From contig NZ_AEXL02000023.1 in NCBI RefSeq assembly GCF_000242875.2, forward strand, positions 27,509 through 91,508: DNA of 64,000 nucleotides. The letters run 5' to 3'. The position numbers were made by a program, and so were the translations under genes. Of the stretch, positions 1-7,760 are shown one piece after another. The stretch is from Candidatus Nitrosopumilus salarius BD31 (GTDB taxonomy: Archaea > Thermoproteota > Nitrososphaeria > Nitrososphaerales > Nitrosopumilaceae). How positions within the stretch are numbered: the first letter of the stretch is position 1; each line of letters starts with the position of its first letter. The notes under the pieces were generated by a model. That model had not been told where the DNA came from. It saw only the letters and a list, made by a program, of their open reading frames with translations, and ran no database searches.

Positions 1-712
1 CTACAACAGCTACTGCAATAGGAACTCCAATCAATGCAAATATGGAAAAATCGATAGATGATTGTCCTGGGTTGGTAGTAGGTGGGTTGGTAGTAGGTGG
101 GTTGGTAGTAGGTGGGTTGGTAGAATCTAAAATATAATGGATTTCTGAATAACCTATGCCTAGTTCTAGTTTGGTTTGCTCATTAATTATATCCATATTT
201 GATGGAAGTGCATTCATTCCAACAATAATAGAATTTGTTGGCATCAATAATGAATAATCAGTTGGAGAATCGAGAGAGAAAGTCCAAACTCTTCCCTCTT
301 TTGAAATTAAGTCATGAATATCGTAATCAATTGTTATAAAAGAAGAACCAAAAGTATCAACAGTTGCTTTGTTACCAATTATTTCACTAGACAATAAAAA
401 GCCATTTTCACCAACTGCCACAAAGTTATCAATAGATGGACCAAATAGATCTACTTCAAAGTCAGGATCTAATGGATCTACATCTAACTTAGATGAGATA
501 TGTGTAGAACCATCTGAATAAAGAGTAAGATCAAGAGTTCGAGTAGAGCTGAATGAGGTCTGAATGGGCATCGTAAATGCAACAACAATTAAGCTTGCAA
601 TTAGCAATGGAGTCTTAATCATTATTTCGAGGATACCCTCAGTCCTTACAAAAAGCATTCCATCTTCTCGAAGAATCTCTTTCCTATGAATTGGTACGAT
701 TTCTGGGTTCAT
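1..712 (-). CDS. secreted/membrane-anchored surface protein, partial
   Basis: The reading frame opens with ATG at 710-712 and stays open to the left edge (237 codons), so the C-terminus is missing. A hydrophobic stretch near residues 30-50 may be a signal or anchor. A beta-rich extracellular-looking region follows, then a linker of PPTTN repeats, and another hydrophobic segment (IFALIGVPIAVAVV) starts at the edge. This suggests an exported domain held on a flexible stalk by a C-terminal membrane helix. The start lies a few bases after the stop of the winged-helix gene, so the two are probably co-transcribed. I do not recognise the family; the topology is inferred from hydropathy. Confidence 0.75.
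   Translation of the reverse strand, partial: MNPEIVPIHRKEILREDGMLFVRTEGILEIMIKTPLLIASLIVVAFTMPIQTSFSSTRTLDLTLYSDGSTHISSKLDVDPLDPDFEVDLFGPSIDNFVAVGENGFLLSSEIIGNKATVDTFGSSFITIDYDIHDLISKEGRVWTFSLDSPTDYSLLMPTNSIIVGMNALPSNMDIINEQTKLELGIGYSEIHYILDSTNPPTTNPPTTNPPTTNPGQSSIDFSIFALIGVPIAVAVV
70..123. repeat. 15-bp tandem repeat encoding PPTTN
   Basis: The unit gttggtagtaggtgg is repeated exactly three times (71-85, 86-100, 101-115) with a partial fourth copy. On the minus strand it encodes the Pro/Thr linker of the surface protein. The identical copies make it prone to length variation. Confidence 0.9.
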
Positions 713-716
713 TGGC

Positions 717-1004
717 TCAATACCTTAGATTCATGCTTTCTACGAGTCCCTGAAATCTCTTAAATTCCTGGAAAAACTGAAGTCCTTTTTCAGTAATCAA
801 AAAGACTCTATTCCTGTCATTTTTGACGGATTCGACTAAGCCTGCTTCTACCAGTTTCTCACATTTGTCTAGTACTGCGTAGTGAGATAGGTTGGCTTTG
901 CGAGAGATTGCAGATACAATGACTCCACCACGACCGCCATCAGCGGTAACGTCTAAGATATCACCCATTATGCCCATTTCGGACCTGTATTGTTGTTTTG
1001 ACAT
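717..1004 (-). CDS. small winged-helix DNA-binding protein
   Basis: 95 residues, the size of a single winged-helix domain of the archaeal HTH_45 type. The pattern VIVSAISRKANLSHYAVLDKC fits helices 2-3, followed by LVEAGLVE and a wing (NDRNRVFLITEKG), then a C-terminal helix. It lacks a ligand-binding or membrane part, so it is probably a local transcription regulator. It lies just upstream of the surface-protein gene in the same direction. Direct repeats at 1051-1073 lie about 50 bp before its start and are candidate operators. The target is unknown. Confidence 0.75.
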   Translation of the reverse strand: MSKQQYRSEMGIMGDILDVTADGGRGGVIVSAISRKANLSHYAVLDKCEKLVEAGLVESVKNDRNRVFLITEKGLQFFQEFKRFQGLVESMNLRY

Positions 1005-1319
1005 GCTATAGTATAGAACTACTTAGTTAATGAGGAACATTTTGAAACCTCAAAGCGGAACACAAAGCGGAACGGCCATTCCAGCTAAAAAAATAATCAA
1101 TTTTTTAGAAAATTGGTGCGCGGAAGAAAACTCAAACAAAATTCATGCCTAAAAAACCAATAGAAAAAACAAGATTTTATGGAGAAATTCTATTTTTAGA
1201 GATTTTTTCAAAAATAGATGAATTTTTGGGTAAATTAAGTAATTTTCAAGAAATTTTGCTTATAAAGAACAGGATGTTTCCTTGCCGTTCCTAATTTATT
1301 ATTTATACAAACTAATGAT
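1005..1319. other. divergent intergenic region with repeats
   Basis: This 315-bp region separates the divergent winged-helix gene and the secreted-protein gene. It holds an 11-bp direct repeat (caaagcggaac at 1051 and 1063), a GGAACGGC/GCCGTTCC pair about 215 bp apart (near 1069 and 1283), an ATGCCTA motif at 1145-1151 and AT-rich promoter-like sequence before 1320 (tttattatttata). A 49-codon ORF (1145-1294, plus strand, starting MPKKPIEKTRF) is open, but I see nothing beyond its ATG to support translation. Confidence 0.5.
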
Positions 1320-2000
1320 ATGATAAAATTTCAAAAGCGAACTATTCTTGGGATTATTATTTTATTCATATTAGGTGCTTCACCGTTATCTGTAACATAC
1401 TCATTTGGGGAAGATTATCAAGTAGAAAATGCAAAAGATATTCAAAATCCTGAAAAAACCCTCAAAAAAGGGAGACTTTCAGTAATTCTTACTGAAAAAA
1501 TAGTCAATGGAAGGCTGGAAGTCCAACATTATACTGTGCCAGAAGAGATAACAGAAGACGACAAACAGAGAATGCCATCATTTGAAGGGGAAACCTCAGG
1601 CTGGGCATACGTAAATTATAATGCATATCATGCAGGAATAACTCTCTTTGATGGAAAAGCAACAAAGGTAGGAGAAAATACGTGGCAAAGCTCTACAAAT
1701 GATATGCTAAAGATTGAAAATGATGAATTTGAGCCAAAAATTAGTGAGAAAAATGACAATTCTGATCAAGTAATGAATGGTTCAGCCTTAGAAGAGATAC
1801 TTAGCTATAAAGTAATATTTTCTGGAAAATTTACAGAGACGGAATATGAGAATGTATTGATTAATTCATTTATTAAATCTGGATTAAATTCTGAGACAAG
1901 TCAAAATATCAAACTCTTGCAAATAGGAGAAATGACCAATAATTCAGAAAAATTAATTGTCTCCTACCAAGATTTTAGAAATTCGATATTGATAAGTTAG
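1320..2000 (+). CDS. secreted protein of unknown function
   Basis: 226 residues. The N-terminus has basic residues followed by a hydrophobic core (ILGIIILFILGASPLSV) and a small-residue end, which fits a signal peptide or N-anchor. The rest is polar and probably extracellular, with a Trp/Tyr-rich centre (SGWAYVNYNAYHAG, ENTWQSSTND). There are no cysteines and no motif I recognise. The ATG lies just after AT-rich promoter-like sequence, consistent with a leaderless transcript. It stands alone, divergent from the winged-helix regulator, and might be controlled by it. Confidence 0.65.
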   Translation: MIKFQKRTILGIIILFILGASPLSVTYSFGEDYQVENAKDIQNPEKTLKKGRLSVILTEKIVNGRLEVQHYTVPEEITEDDKQRMPSFEGETSGWAYVNYNAYHAGITLFDGKATKVGENTWQSSTNDMLKIENDEFEPKISEKNDNSDQVMNGSALEEILSYKVIFSGKFTETEYENVLINSFIKSGLNSETSQNIKLLQIGEMTNNSEKLIVSYQDFRNSILIS

Positions 2001-2096
2001 TATCATTTTTTCTTGAATTGAATAAAAATCATTCACAAGGTCAGCTTTGAGATTCATAATAACTTTTTATTCCCTTTTTAAAAAGAAAATCATAAA

Positions 2097-2561
2097 ATGT
2101 TTGACAAATTCAAAAATGAGGGTGGAGAAATGGTAGAAGAAAAATCTCAAGAAAGTGAAAATATTGATTCTAGTTTTACAGATGAGTCATCAAGTGAAAT
2201 CGGTATAAGTGAATTAATGGGAAAACGTGCAAAATTAGAAGAAGCAATTGATTATGTCGGTTTGATGATAAAGAATCTCAAAGATAAAAGAACTCTGCTT
2301 GAAAAAGATATTGAAGAAGAATCAGTTGATATTAAAAATCTCAAAGAAAAATTACAAAAAGTTAGTGAATACATAGATGAAGAAAATAGAGGAATAAAGG
2401 AACTTACAAGAAAGAGACAGCAGGTAGAAAATGAAGCTGATGAGGTAGGTTCAATCATCAATACTTTACGAGATAAACTTGTAGGAGTTGATAAAGTAAT
2501 TGATGACGAAGGAAATAGAGTCAAGAAAATCAAAGAATCCAGAGATTCTATTGATGGTTAA
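2097..2561 (+). CDS. coiled-coil protein
   Basis: 154 residues. After an acidic, Ser-rich N-terminus (about 45 residues) almost the whole protein is Lys/Glu-rich heptad sequence. Two related segments can be seen (LEEAIDYVGLMIKNLKDKRTLLEKDIEEE and VENEADEVGSIINTLRDKLVGVDKVIDDE), suggesting an internal duplication. It has no membrane segment and is presumably cytoplasmic. It is convergent with the CdvB gene with only 12 bp between them. Function unknown; a scaffold or filament partner is possible but unsupported. Confidence 0.7.
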   Translation: MFDKFKNEGGEMVEEKSQESENIDSSFTDESSSEIGISELMGKRAKLEEAIDYVGLMIKNLKDKRTLLEKDIEEESVDIKNLKEKLQKVSEYIDEENRGIKELTRKRQQVENEADEVGSIINTLRDKLVGVDKVIDDEGNRVKKIKESRDSIDG

Positions 2562-2573
2562 AAGATTCTGAGG

Positions 2574-3215
2574 TTATAGAAATCTAGTACTAGTTGCTTG
2601 ATGACTATTTGTAGGAACTGATGGGAACATCTGACCTGCCGAACTTTCTGCTACAGCAGCAGCTTCCTTTAGTATACTTTCAGATTCTGAATTAGTACTA
2701 GGATCTAGTCCAAATGCTGAATCCCCAGAGAAACTTTCAGTCATAAAGCCTCCAAGCATTTCTGCCATTTGTCCAATTTCTTGTTCAGCTCCTGGCATTA
2801 TTTTTCCAAGAGATGATTTTAGATTCTTCATCAAACCCATTGTAGGCATAATTGCTACAACCGTGTCTCCAAGATCACTACATGTAGTTAATCGTAATTC
2901 AATTTGTTCTAATGCTATTCTAGCATTACTCAAAATTTTTGTAACTTTTCTTACTTCAGCTAATTCATTTCCAAGAACTTTAGAGGTTTGAATATCATGT
3001 TTTTGTGTAGCATCAACAATTCTTTGGAAGAGTTTAGCATCACGCTCTTGTAAGTTTGTAAGCATTGAATCTAGTTTTTTAATTTGTAATTGTAATTTTT
3101 TAATTCCTTCTTGAACCCTTGGTTTTAAAGCTCCTTTTGGTTTGATTGTGTCATTAATTTTTTCAGTAATGGTAGGCTTTGGTTGCTTGGACCAGTTTTC
3201 AGATAGATTTGGCAA
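2574..3215 (-). CDS. cdvB: CdvB paralogue, ESCRT-III/Snf7-like cell-division protein
   Basis: 213 residues, the size of an archaeal ESCRT-III core. A basic N-terminal stretch (KPKGALKPRVQEGIKKLQLQIKKLDSML) begins the long helical hairpin, followed by VRKVTKILSNARIALEQIELRL and the C-terminal ESILKEAAAVAES segment resembling the conserved ESCRT-III C-terminal helix. Family members polymerise on membranes and constrict them in division, with CdvA and the AAA ATPase CdvC. The C-terminal tail is short, with no winged helix and no clear MIM2-like proline motif, so this is probably one of several paralogues. No cdvA or cdvC lies nearby. Confidence 0.8.
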   Translation of the reverse strand: MPNLSENWSKQPKPTITEKINDTIKPKGALKPRVQEGIKKLQLQIKKLDSMLTNLQERDAKLFQRIVDATQKHDIQTSKVLGNELAEVRKVTKILSNARIALEQIELRLTTCSDLGDTVVAIMPTMGLMKNLKSSLGKIMPGAEQEIGQMAEMLGGFMTESFSGDSAFGLDPSTNSESESILKEAAAVAESSAGQMFPSVPTNSHQATSTRFL

Positions 3216-3448
3216 TGTGTAGGATTTTAGAATAGATACTTAATTTCGGGTGTGAAAAATGGTTAACAGTACATGAAATTTAACTAACAAAAATTAACCT
3301 TTGGAGTTAGGCTCATATCAAAGAAAAATTTTCCAATATAGAATTTGTAACATTATTTAATCATAATTCTGCATATAACAGACATTTTTGTTATTCTAGT
3401 GATAATACAATTCAAAAAATCTATTTAGTGATTTTTGGGCATTAATTT

Positions 3449-4003
3449 ATGAATGAAATTTTTGGCTTTGATTTACCTGATAAATCTAAAGAACTCACTG
3501 ATAAAGAATATGTTGATCTGGTAAATAGAATTAGGGGTAATTTCTTGAGTTATGTTTCAGTTTTAGATACAACATTAACAATGATAATATCAGATTTATT
3601 TTTACGAGATAAAAATGATTTTTCGCTATGGGTAAAAACAGTATTTGATGAAGATAGAACTGCATCATTTGGTACTAAGATAGTTTGGTTAGCAAGAATA
3701 ATGAAAAATCATTCAGTTTTTAAAAATGAAATCAATGAATCTGATAGAATAAAAATTCAACAAAAACTAAACGAGATTAGAGAAATAAGAAATGATTTTG
3801 CACATAATTTTGCTCATAATAAAAAAATCAATAAAGAGAATGTAAAAAATAGAATTATTCAATTGTATGATTTTGAAGATGGAATAACTACATCAAAAAA
3901 TTTTAGAATGGATGAAATAATGAGTTTGATTAATAATCCTTGGATTGTAACAGAGTTAGAAAAAATACAGATATTGACAAAAAAGATCAGAGAGAAACAA
4001 TAG
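3449..4003 (+). CDS. HEPN-like helical protein with Rx4H motif
   Basis: 184 mostly helical residues. Two helices (RGNFLSYVSVLDTTLTMIISDLF and the region before QQKLNEIREIR) lead to RNDFAH, where R114 and H119 form an Rx4H pattern like the catalytic motif of HEPN ribonucleases; the sequence FAH is then repeated. HEPN proteins cleave RNA in toxin-antitoxin and defence systems, or act as non-catalytic helical modules. No nucleotidyltransferase or other antitoxin lies next to it, and the next gene is a membrane-anchored protein. The assignment rests on the motif and helix pattern only. Confidence 0.5.
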   Translation: MNEIFGFDLPDKSKELTDKEYVDLVNRIRGNFLSYVSVLDTTLTMIISDLFLRDKNDFSLWVKTVFDEDRTASFGTKIVWLARIMKNHSVFKNEINESDRIKIQQKLNEIREIRNDFAHNFAHNKKINKENVKNRIIQLYDFEDGITTSKNFRMDEIMSLINNPWIVTELEKIQILTKKIREKQ

Positions 4004-4055
4004 TTTTAGATTAAAATAGAATTTATTTTTATAATGGAATCAACAACTTGTTTTA

Positions 4056-4496
4056 ATGAATAAAAAAATTATTCTAATTCCCATATTTGTTGTAATTATA
4101 GTTTTGATACTAAATTTTTCATTAGAACCTATTGATGAGAAAAATGTAACGGTATTTCATATTACACTTGCAGATCCTAATCTATACTCAAATGGAGTTT
4201 TTACAGATTCGTTTGTTATTGATAAGGGAGAATATTTGTTTAGGTTTGTACCCAATGGTAGCAGTCCAGATATTTTATCAATAAAACTATCTGGTGAAAA
4301 ATTTAATTTTTCTCAAGATTTTAATCTCAAAGGAATTCCTCACCAGAGTGGTATTTCAGAATATTTTACATGGGAGTATGAGGGAGAAAAAACTATCATT
4401 ATTTCTGAGATACAAGAAGTATCAATTACTATCAATCCAAATGGAAAAGTAATGGGTTCTGTGTCTGTAGATATTTTAGAAAACAAGGAGGCGTAA
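4056..4496 (+). CDS. membrane-anchored exported protein
   Basis: 146 residues with a single N-terminal hydrophobic segment (IILIPIFVVIIVLILNFSL), then a beta-rich domain of about 115 residues expected outside the cell. Alternating hydrophobic strands and the pattern DKGEYLFRFVPNGSSPD suggest a jelly-roll or Ig-like sandwich. No metal-binding residues stand out. It follows the HEPN-like gene by 52 bp and may share its transcript. The stop codon is directly followed by the structured element at 4498. Function unknown. Confidence 0.6.
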   Translation: MNKKIILIPIFVVIIVLILNFSLEPIDEKNVTVFHITLADPNLYSNGVFTDSFVIDKGEYLFRFVPNGSSPDILSIKLSGEKFNFSQDFNLKGIPHQSGISEYFTWEYEGEKTIIISEIQEVSITINPNGKVMGSVSVDILENKEA

Positions 4497-4497
4497 A

Positions 4498-4578
4498 CCC
4501 CTTCACTGCAGAACAATGAGAGATTTCCTCTCTTTTTCAGTTCGTTAAACGACTGATTGCCTTTTTAGTTCTGCGGGG
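4498..4578. ncRNA. putative structured RNA or double terminator
   Basis: CCCC (4498-4501) can pair with GGGG (4575-4578), and GCAGAAC (4508-4514) with GTTCTGC (4568-4574). Inside lie two hairpins: GAGAG/CTCTC (4518-4522/4528-4532) and CAGT-CGT/ACG-ACTG (4538-4555, one bulged T). Together they form a closed three-way junction. GC content is clearly above the surrounding AT-rich DNA, and T-runs lie inside and just after it (to 4590). The near-symmetric arms allow folding on either strand, so the direction is undetermined. It could be an sRNA, a 3' UTR element or a terminator. Confidence 0.4.
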
Positions 4579-4752
4579 CTACGCATTTTTAGTCGATAAG
4601 AATTGTATCCTTCGACATTAATTATAATATGAACTTTAACTATTTAAGATTTAACATTAAATTTTATAATTATATATTAGATTTTATGTAAAATTTTATG
4701 CCTATTAATTATCTAATGGATCTATAAATTACGAATTTCAATCAGAAAGCTA

Positions 4753-5495
4753 TTGAAACTATCAGGAAAAGTTGCACTAGTTACTGGTGGAAGTCGTGGA
4801 ATTGGATTTGCCACTGCTAAGATTTTGTCAGAAAATGGAGCCATTGTAATTATCACATCAAAAAATCAAGAAAGATTAGAAAAATCTACGTTAGAAATTC
4901 CAAATACAATTGGAATTGCAGCCGACATTAGAAATACAAATGATGTGAAAAATGTTATGAAAGAAATAATTGAAAAATTTGGTAAATTAGATATTCTAGT
5001 AAATAATGCTGGAATTTTTCCAAAAATAAAAAATTACATGAAATTAATGAAGATGAATGGAATGAAGTTTTAGATGTAAATCTTACAGGACAGTTTAGAT
5101 TTACTAAGGAGGCAATCCCTTATTTACAAAAAACATCTGGTTCAATAATCAATATTTCATCAGATGCAGGATTAAAGGCATATCAAGGATTTAATGCTGA
5201 TGCATATTCTGCTTCAAAAGCTGCATTGATTTTACTAACAAAATGCTGGGCATTAGAATATGCCAAAGATAAGATCAGGGTTAACTGTATTTGTCCAGGA
5301 GTAGTAGATACGGATATGACAGAACCATTTTTGAAAACTCAAAAAGATAAAGAATTCATGGATAATGAACATCCAATAGGAAGAATTGGTCAACCACAAG
5401 AAATAGGAAAAGCTGTACTATATTTTGCATCAGATGATGCAGCTTGGACTACAGGTGCAGTACTTGCAGTAGATGGGGGAGAATCAATAAAATGA
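4753..5495 (+). pseudogene. short-chain dehydrogenase/reductase, frameshifted
   Basis: A classical SDR split by one frameshift. The first part (TTG start at 4753) has the NAD(P)-binding TGGSRGIG motif and NNAG. The second, in the next frame, has the catalytic Ser region (IINISSD), YSASK and PGVVDTDM, ending with the usual AVDGGESIK. Reading changes frame near 5023-5036, in an A-rich tract (ccaaaaataaaaaattac); adding one A restores a continuous protein of about 247 residues with HEINEDEWNEVLDVNLTG at the join. All catalytic residues remain, so a sequencing error or a recent mutation is likelier than old decay. The substrate cannot be told. Confidence 0.8.
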
Positions 5496-5535
5496 ATTCA
5501 CATGGATTTAATATAACTACGGAGTACAAAAAAAT

Positions 5536-5745
5536 ATGATGAAAGATAGAAAAGCAAAAGCAAAATTGATAATATTATTAGGAATTATTTGGGTATTAGT
5601 CACATTACCATTACCATGGATAGTAAATAATCCAGAGGTTTCACAATCACAATTTAATACTATATTGGGTATCATAGGAGTTATGTCAATTCCATTTATT
5701 GCTCTAGGTGTTGTGTGGACATTAAAACCAGAACTGACAACTTAG
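5536..5745 (+). CDS. small two-helix membrane protein
   Basis: 69 residues with a basic N-terminus and two hydrophobic segments (LIILLGIIWVLVTLPLPWIV and TILGIIGVMSIPFIALGVVW) joined by a short polar loop. It lies 40 bp after the SDR gene and 10 bp before cysQ on the same strand, so the three may form one transcript. No known family recognised. Confidence 0.6.
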   Translation: MMKDRKAKAKLIILLGIIWVLVTLPLPWIVNNPEVSQSQFNTILGIIGVMSIPFIALGVVWTLKPELTT

Positions 5746-5755
5746 GTAATTTTAA

Positions 5756-6571
5756 TTGAAAGATATACCAATTTCTAATAAAATTCCTGAATTAGATCTT
5801 GCTATCCAAGCTGCAAATGAGGCTGGAAATGCAATTTTAGAAATTTATTTGGAAGATTATAAAACATCTACAAAAAATGACGATTCTCCAATTACAGATG
5901 CAGACATAAAGAGTAATGATGTAATCAAAGCAATTCTCTCACAAACTGAACATATGATTTTGTCTGAAGAGGATAAAGATGATCTAAGTCGGTTATCAAA
6001 AGATACGATTTGGATTGTGGATCCGCTTGATGGAACTTCTGATTTTATTGATAAAACAGGAGAATTTACAGTTATGATTGCATTAATTAAAAACAAAAAA
6101 CCAATTCTTGGAGTAATTGCTTGGCCCACAGAAAATACAATGTTTGTTGCACAAAAAGGCAGTGGATCATTTAGATATTCCAATGATGAATGGAAAAAAA
6201 TATCTGTAACTAAAGTATCGGAACTGGAAAAATGTAGAACTATTGGATCAAGACATCACTTGTCAGATAAAGAAAAAGCATTTATCAAAAAATTAGGAAT
6301 TAAAGAATTTACAAGTGTGGGTAGCTCATTAAAAGTTGGAAAGATTAGTTCTGGGGAAGCTGAAGCATACATTACCACCACAAATAAAATGAAAGAATGG
6401 GATTCAGCAGCATCTTATTCTATAATTTCAGAAGCTGGAGGAAAAATGACAGATATGTTGGGCAATGATATCACATATAATAACAAAGAGGTACATCACC
6501 TAAATGGAATTTTAGTAACAAATGGATTAATTCACGATAAAATAGTTGAAGAATTTAAAAAATTAGAGTAG
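5756..6571 (+). CDS. cysQ: 3'(2'),5'-bisphosphate nucleotidase / inositol monophosphatase family
   Basis: 271 residues, the usual length for this Mg-dependent phosphatase family. Signatures: SEED-like SEEDKDD, WIVDPLDGTSDFI (metal-binding DPLDGT) and KEWDSAASYSIISEAGGKM (the C-terminal WD-A motif). CysQ removes the 3'-phosphate of PAP left by sulfate assimilation; inositol or fructose bisphosphate phosphatase activity is the alternative. The adjacent convergent APS kinase gene favours CysQ. The start is TTG at 5756. The last 9 bp overlap the 3' end of cysC. Confidence 0.8.
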   Translation: MKDIPISNKIPELDLAIQAANEAGNAILEIYLEDYKTSTKNDDSPITDADIKSNDVIKAILSQTEHMILSEEDKDDLSRLSKDTIWIVDPLDGTSDFIDKTGEFTVMIALIKNKKPILGVIAWPTENTMFVAQKGSGSFRYSNDEWKKISVTKVSELEKCRTIGSRHHLSDKEKAFIKKLGIKEFTSVGSSLKVGKISSGEAEAYITTTNKMKEWDSAASYSIISEAGGKMTDMLGNDITYNNKEVHHLNGILVTNGLIHDKIVEEFKKLE

Positions 6572-7078
6572 GTTTCTTCCTTTAAGGAAGTCCTTTACTT
6601 TTTGTGCACAATTTGCAAGAGATTCATGTTCAGTGTCAATTATTAGATCAGCCTTTTCAGGAGCTTCGTAGGGATCATCAATTCCAGTAAATCCTTTGAT
6701 TTCTCCCTTTCTTGCCTTGGCATACATGCCTTTGACATCTCTTTCTTCACACTTTTCAAGTGAACATTTTACATAACATTCTGCAAATTGTTCACCTGCG
6801 TTGATAATTTCTCTTGCATTTTCTCTATTCTCAATGTATGGAGAAACAAGAGATACTGCACTTGGAACGCCATGCTTTAACAAAAGCTTAGCCAAATGAG
6901 CTACTTTTTTGTTGTGCTCATCACGTCCTGCTTTTGAAAAGTCTTTTGGTGAGAACCATTCTCTTAATTCATCACCATCAAGCATTGCCAAGTTTGGAAT
7001 ATCTTTTTGCAAATCTTTTACAATGGTAGTCTTTCCTGAACAAGGAAGACCAGTCATCCAAAGAATGAAAGGTTTCAT
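6563..7078 (-). CDS. cysC: adenylylsulfate (APS) kinase
   Basis: 171 residues from the ATG at 7078 (a TTG two codons upstream is also open). It has the P-loop GLPCSGKTT, then LDGDELREWF, the APS-kinase pattern FSKAGRDEHNKKVAHLAKLL, SPYIENRENAREI and KGFTGIDDPYEAPEKADL, all typical of CysC. It phosphorylates APS to PAPS in sulfate activation in the cytoplasm. The gene converges on cysQ with a 9-bp overlap. No sulfurylase or reductase gene is in the window. Confidence 0.92.
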   Translation of the reverse strand: MKPFILWMTGLPCSGKTTIVKDLQKDIPNLAMLDGDELREWFSPKDFSKAGRDEHNKKVAHLAKLLLKHGVPSAVSLVSPYIENRENAREIINAGEQFAECYVKCSLEKCEERDVKGMYAKARKGEIKGFTGIDDPYEAPEKADLIIDTEHESLANCAQKVKDFLKGRNLL

Positions 7079-7115
7079 GAACAAAAATATCTGAATAACC
7101 CATAAAGAGCTTACG

Positions 7116-7658
7116 TTAATTTCTTGCCCAAGATTGATTTTCTAAATAATCAATTTCTGCAATCAGTTCTTCGACTTTTTTGACTATGGCAAAAACTGAT
7201 CTATATTGTTCATACATTTCAATCTCTTCTTCTTTTGACAAGACATTTGCTTCTGCATCATCAAAAAATTTGTTTTCTTTGTTAAGATGATCATTTAGGA
7301 AAATAGCATATGTTCTCAAATATCTTGATACAGGTTCTTGTGCATCTTCTCCATTTTTCCATCTTTTTAGATGATGGGATATTTGTCGAGCGATATTCCT
7401 TCCAAATTCATGCTCTATCATAAATTTTCGAATTTCTTCTTTTAGTGTATCATAACTTGCGACACATGGAAAGTAAGAATCTTCTTCTCTTGAGTGATGA
7501 ATAGAGTCAACAAATTCTGAAATAACTATAGTAATTTTTGTTAGGTCCGAAAATGGAATTTTTGTTCCTTTGTATAATTCATCAGCACATTTTGAAACTA
7601 TTTTTTCTAGTCGACGAACTTGATCATGATCTGCACGAAGTTGATTTGTAGCACTCAT
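7116..7658 (-). CDS. hemerythrin HHE-domain protein
   Basis: 180 residues. Di-iron ligands are visible in order: ADHDQVRRLE, IHHSREEDSYFP (HxxxE), EHEFGRNI and NDHLNKENKFF (HxxxE), on a four-helix bundle; a C-terminal helical extension follows. Such proteins bind O2 or NO or sense redox state. ATG 7658 is chosen over ATG 7676 because the TATA-like tttaaaat lies about 25 bp before 7658 but only a few bases before 7676. It lies 31 bp upstream of cysC on the same strand. A role in NO or O2 handling in a nitrifier is inference. Confidence 0.85.
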   Translation of the reverse strand: MSATNQLRADHDQVRRLEKIVSKCADELYKGTKIPFSDLTKITIVISEFVDSIHHSREEDSYFPCVASYDTLKEEIRKFMIEHEFGRNIARQISHHLKRWKNGEDAQEPVSRYLRTYAIFLNDHLNKENKFFDDAEANVLSKEEEIEMYEQYRSVFAIVKKVEELIAEIDYLENQSWARN

Positions 7659-7760
7659 AATACACTTGTTCAGCATATGTTATTTAAAATCAATTATAGA
7701 GTTGAAATAATTAACTGAATACAATTAACTTTAGTTTAGATTGATTTACATCAGTCATTA

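Noticed and set aside
1145..1294. 49-codon ORF in the first intergenic region
   Set aside because: It is open but short and low-complexity (Lys, Phe, Ile); its ATG coincides with the recurrent ATGCCTA motif, so it is not called as a gene.
2252..2533. Minus-strand ORF opposite the coiled-coil gene
   Set aside because: Ser/Phe-rich composition is the mirror of Lys/Glu codons on the plus strand; the plus-strand protein is coherent.
4508..4574. tRNA-like reading of the 7-bp stem element
   Set aside because: The closing stem has tRNA acceptor length, but there are only two inner hairpins, no T-arm with TTCNA and no seven-base anticodon loop.
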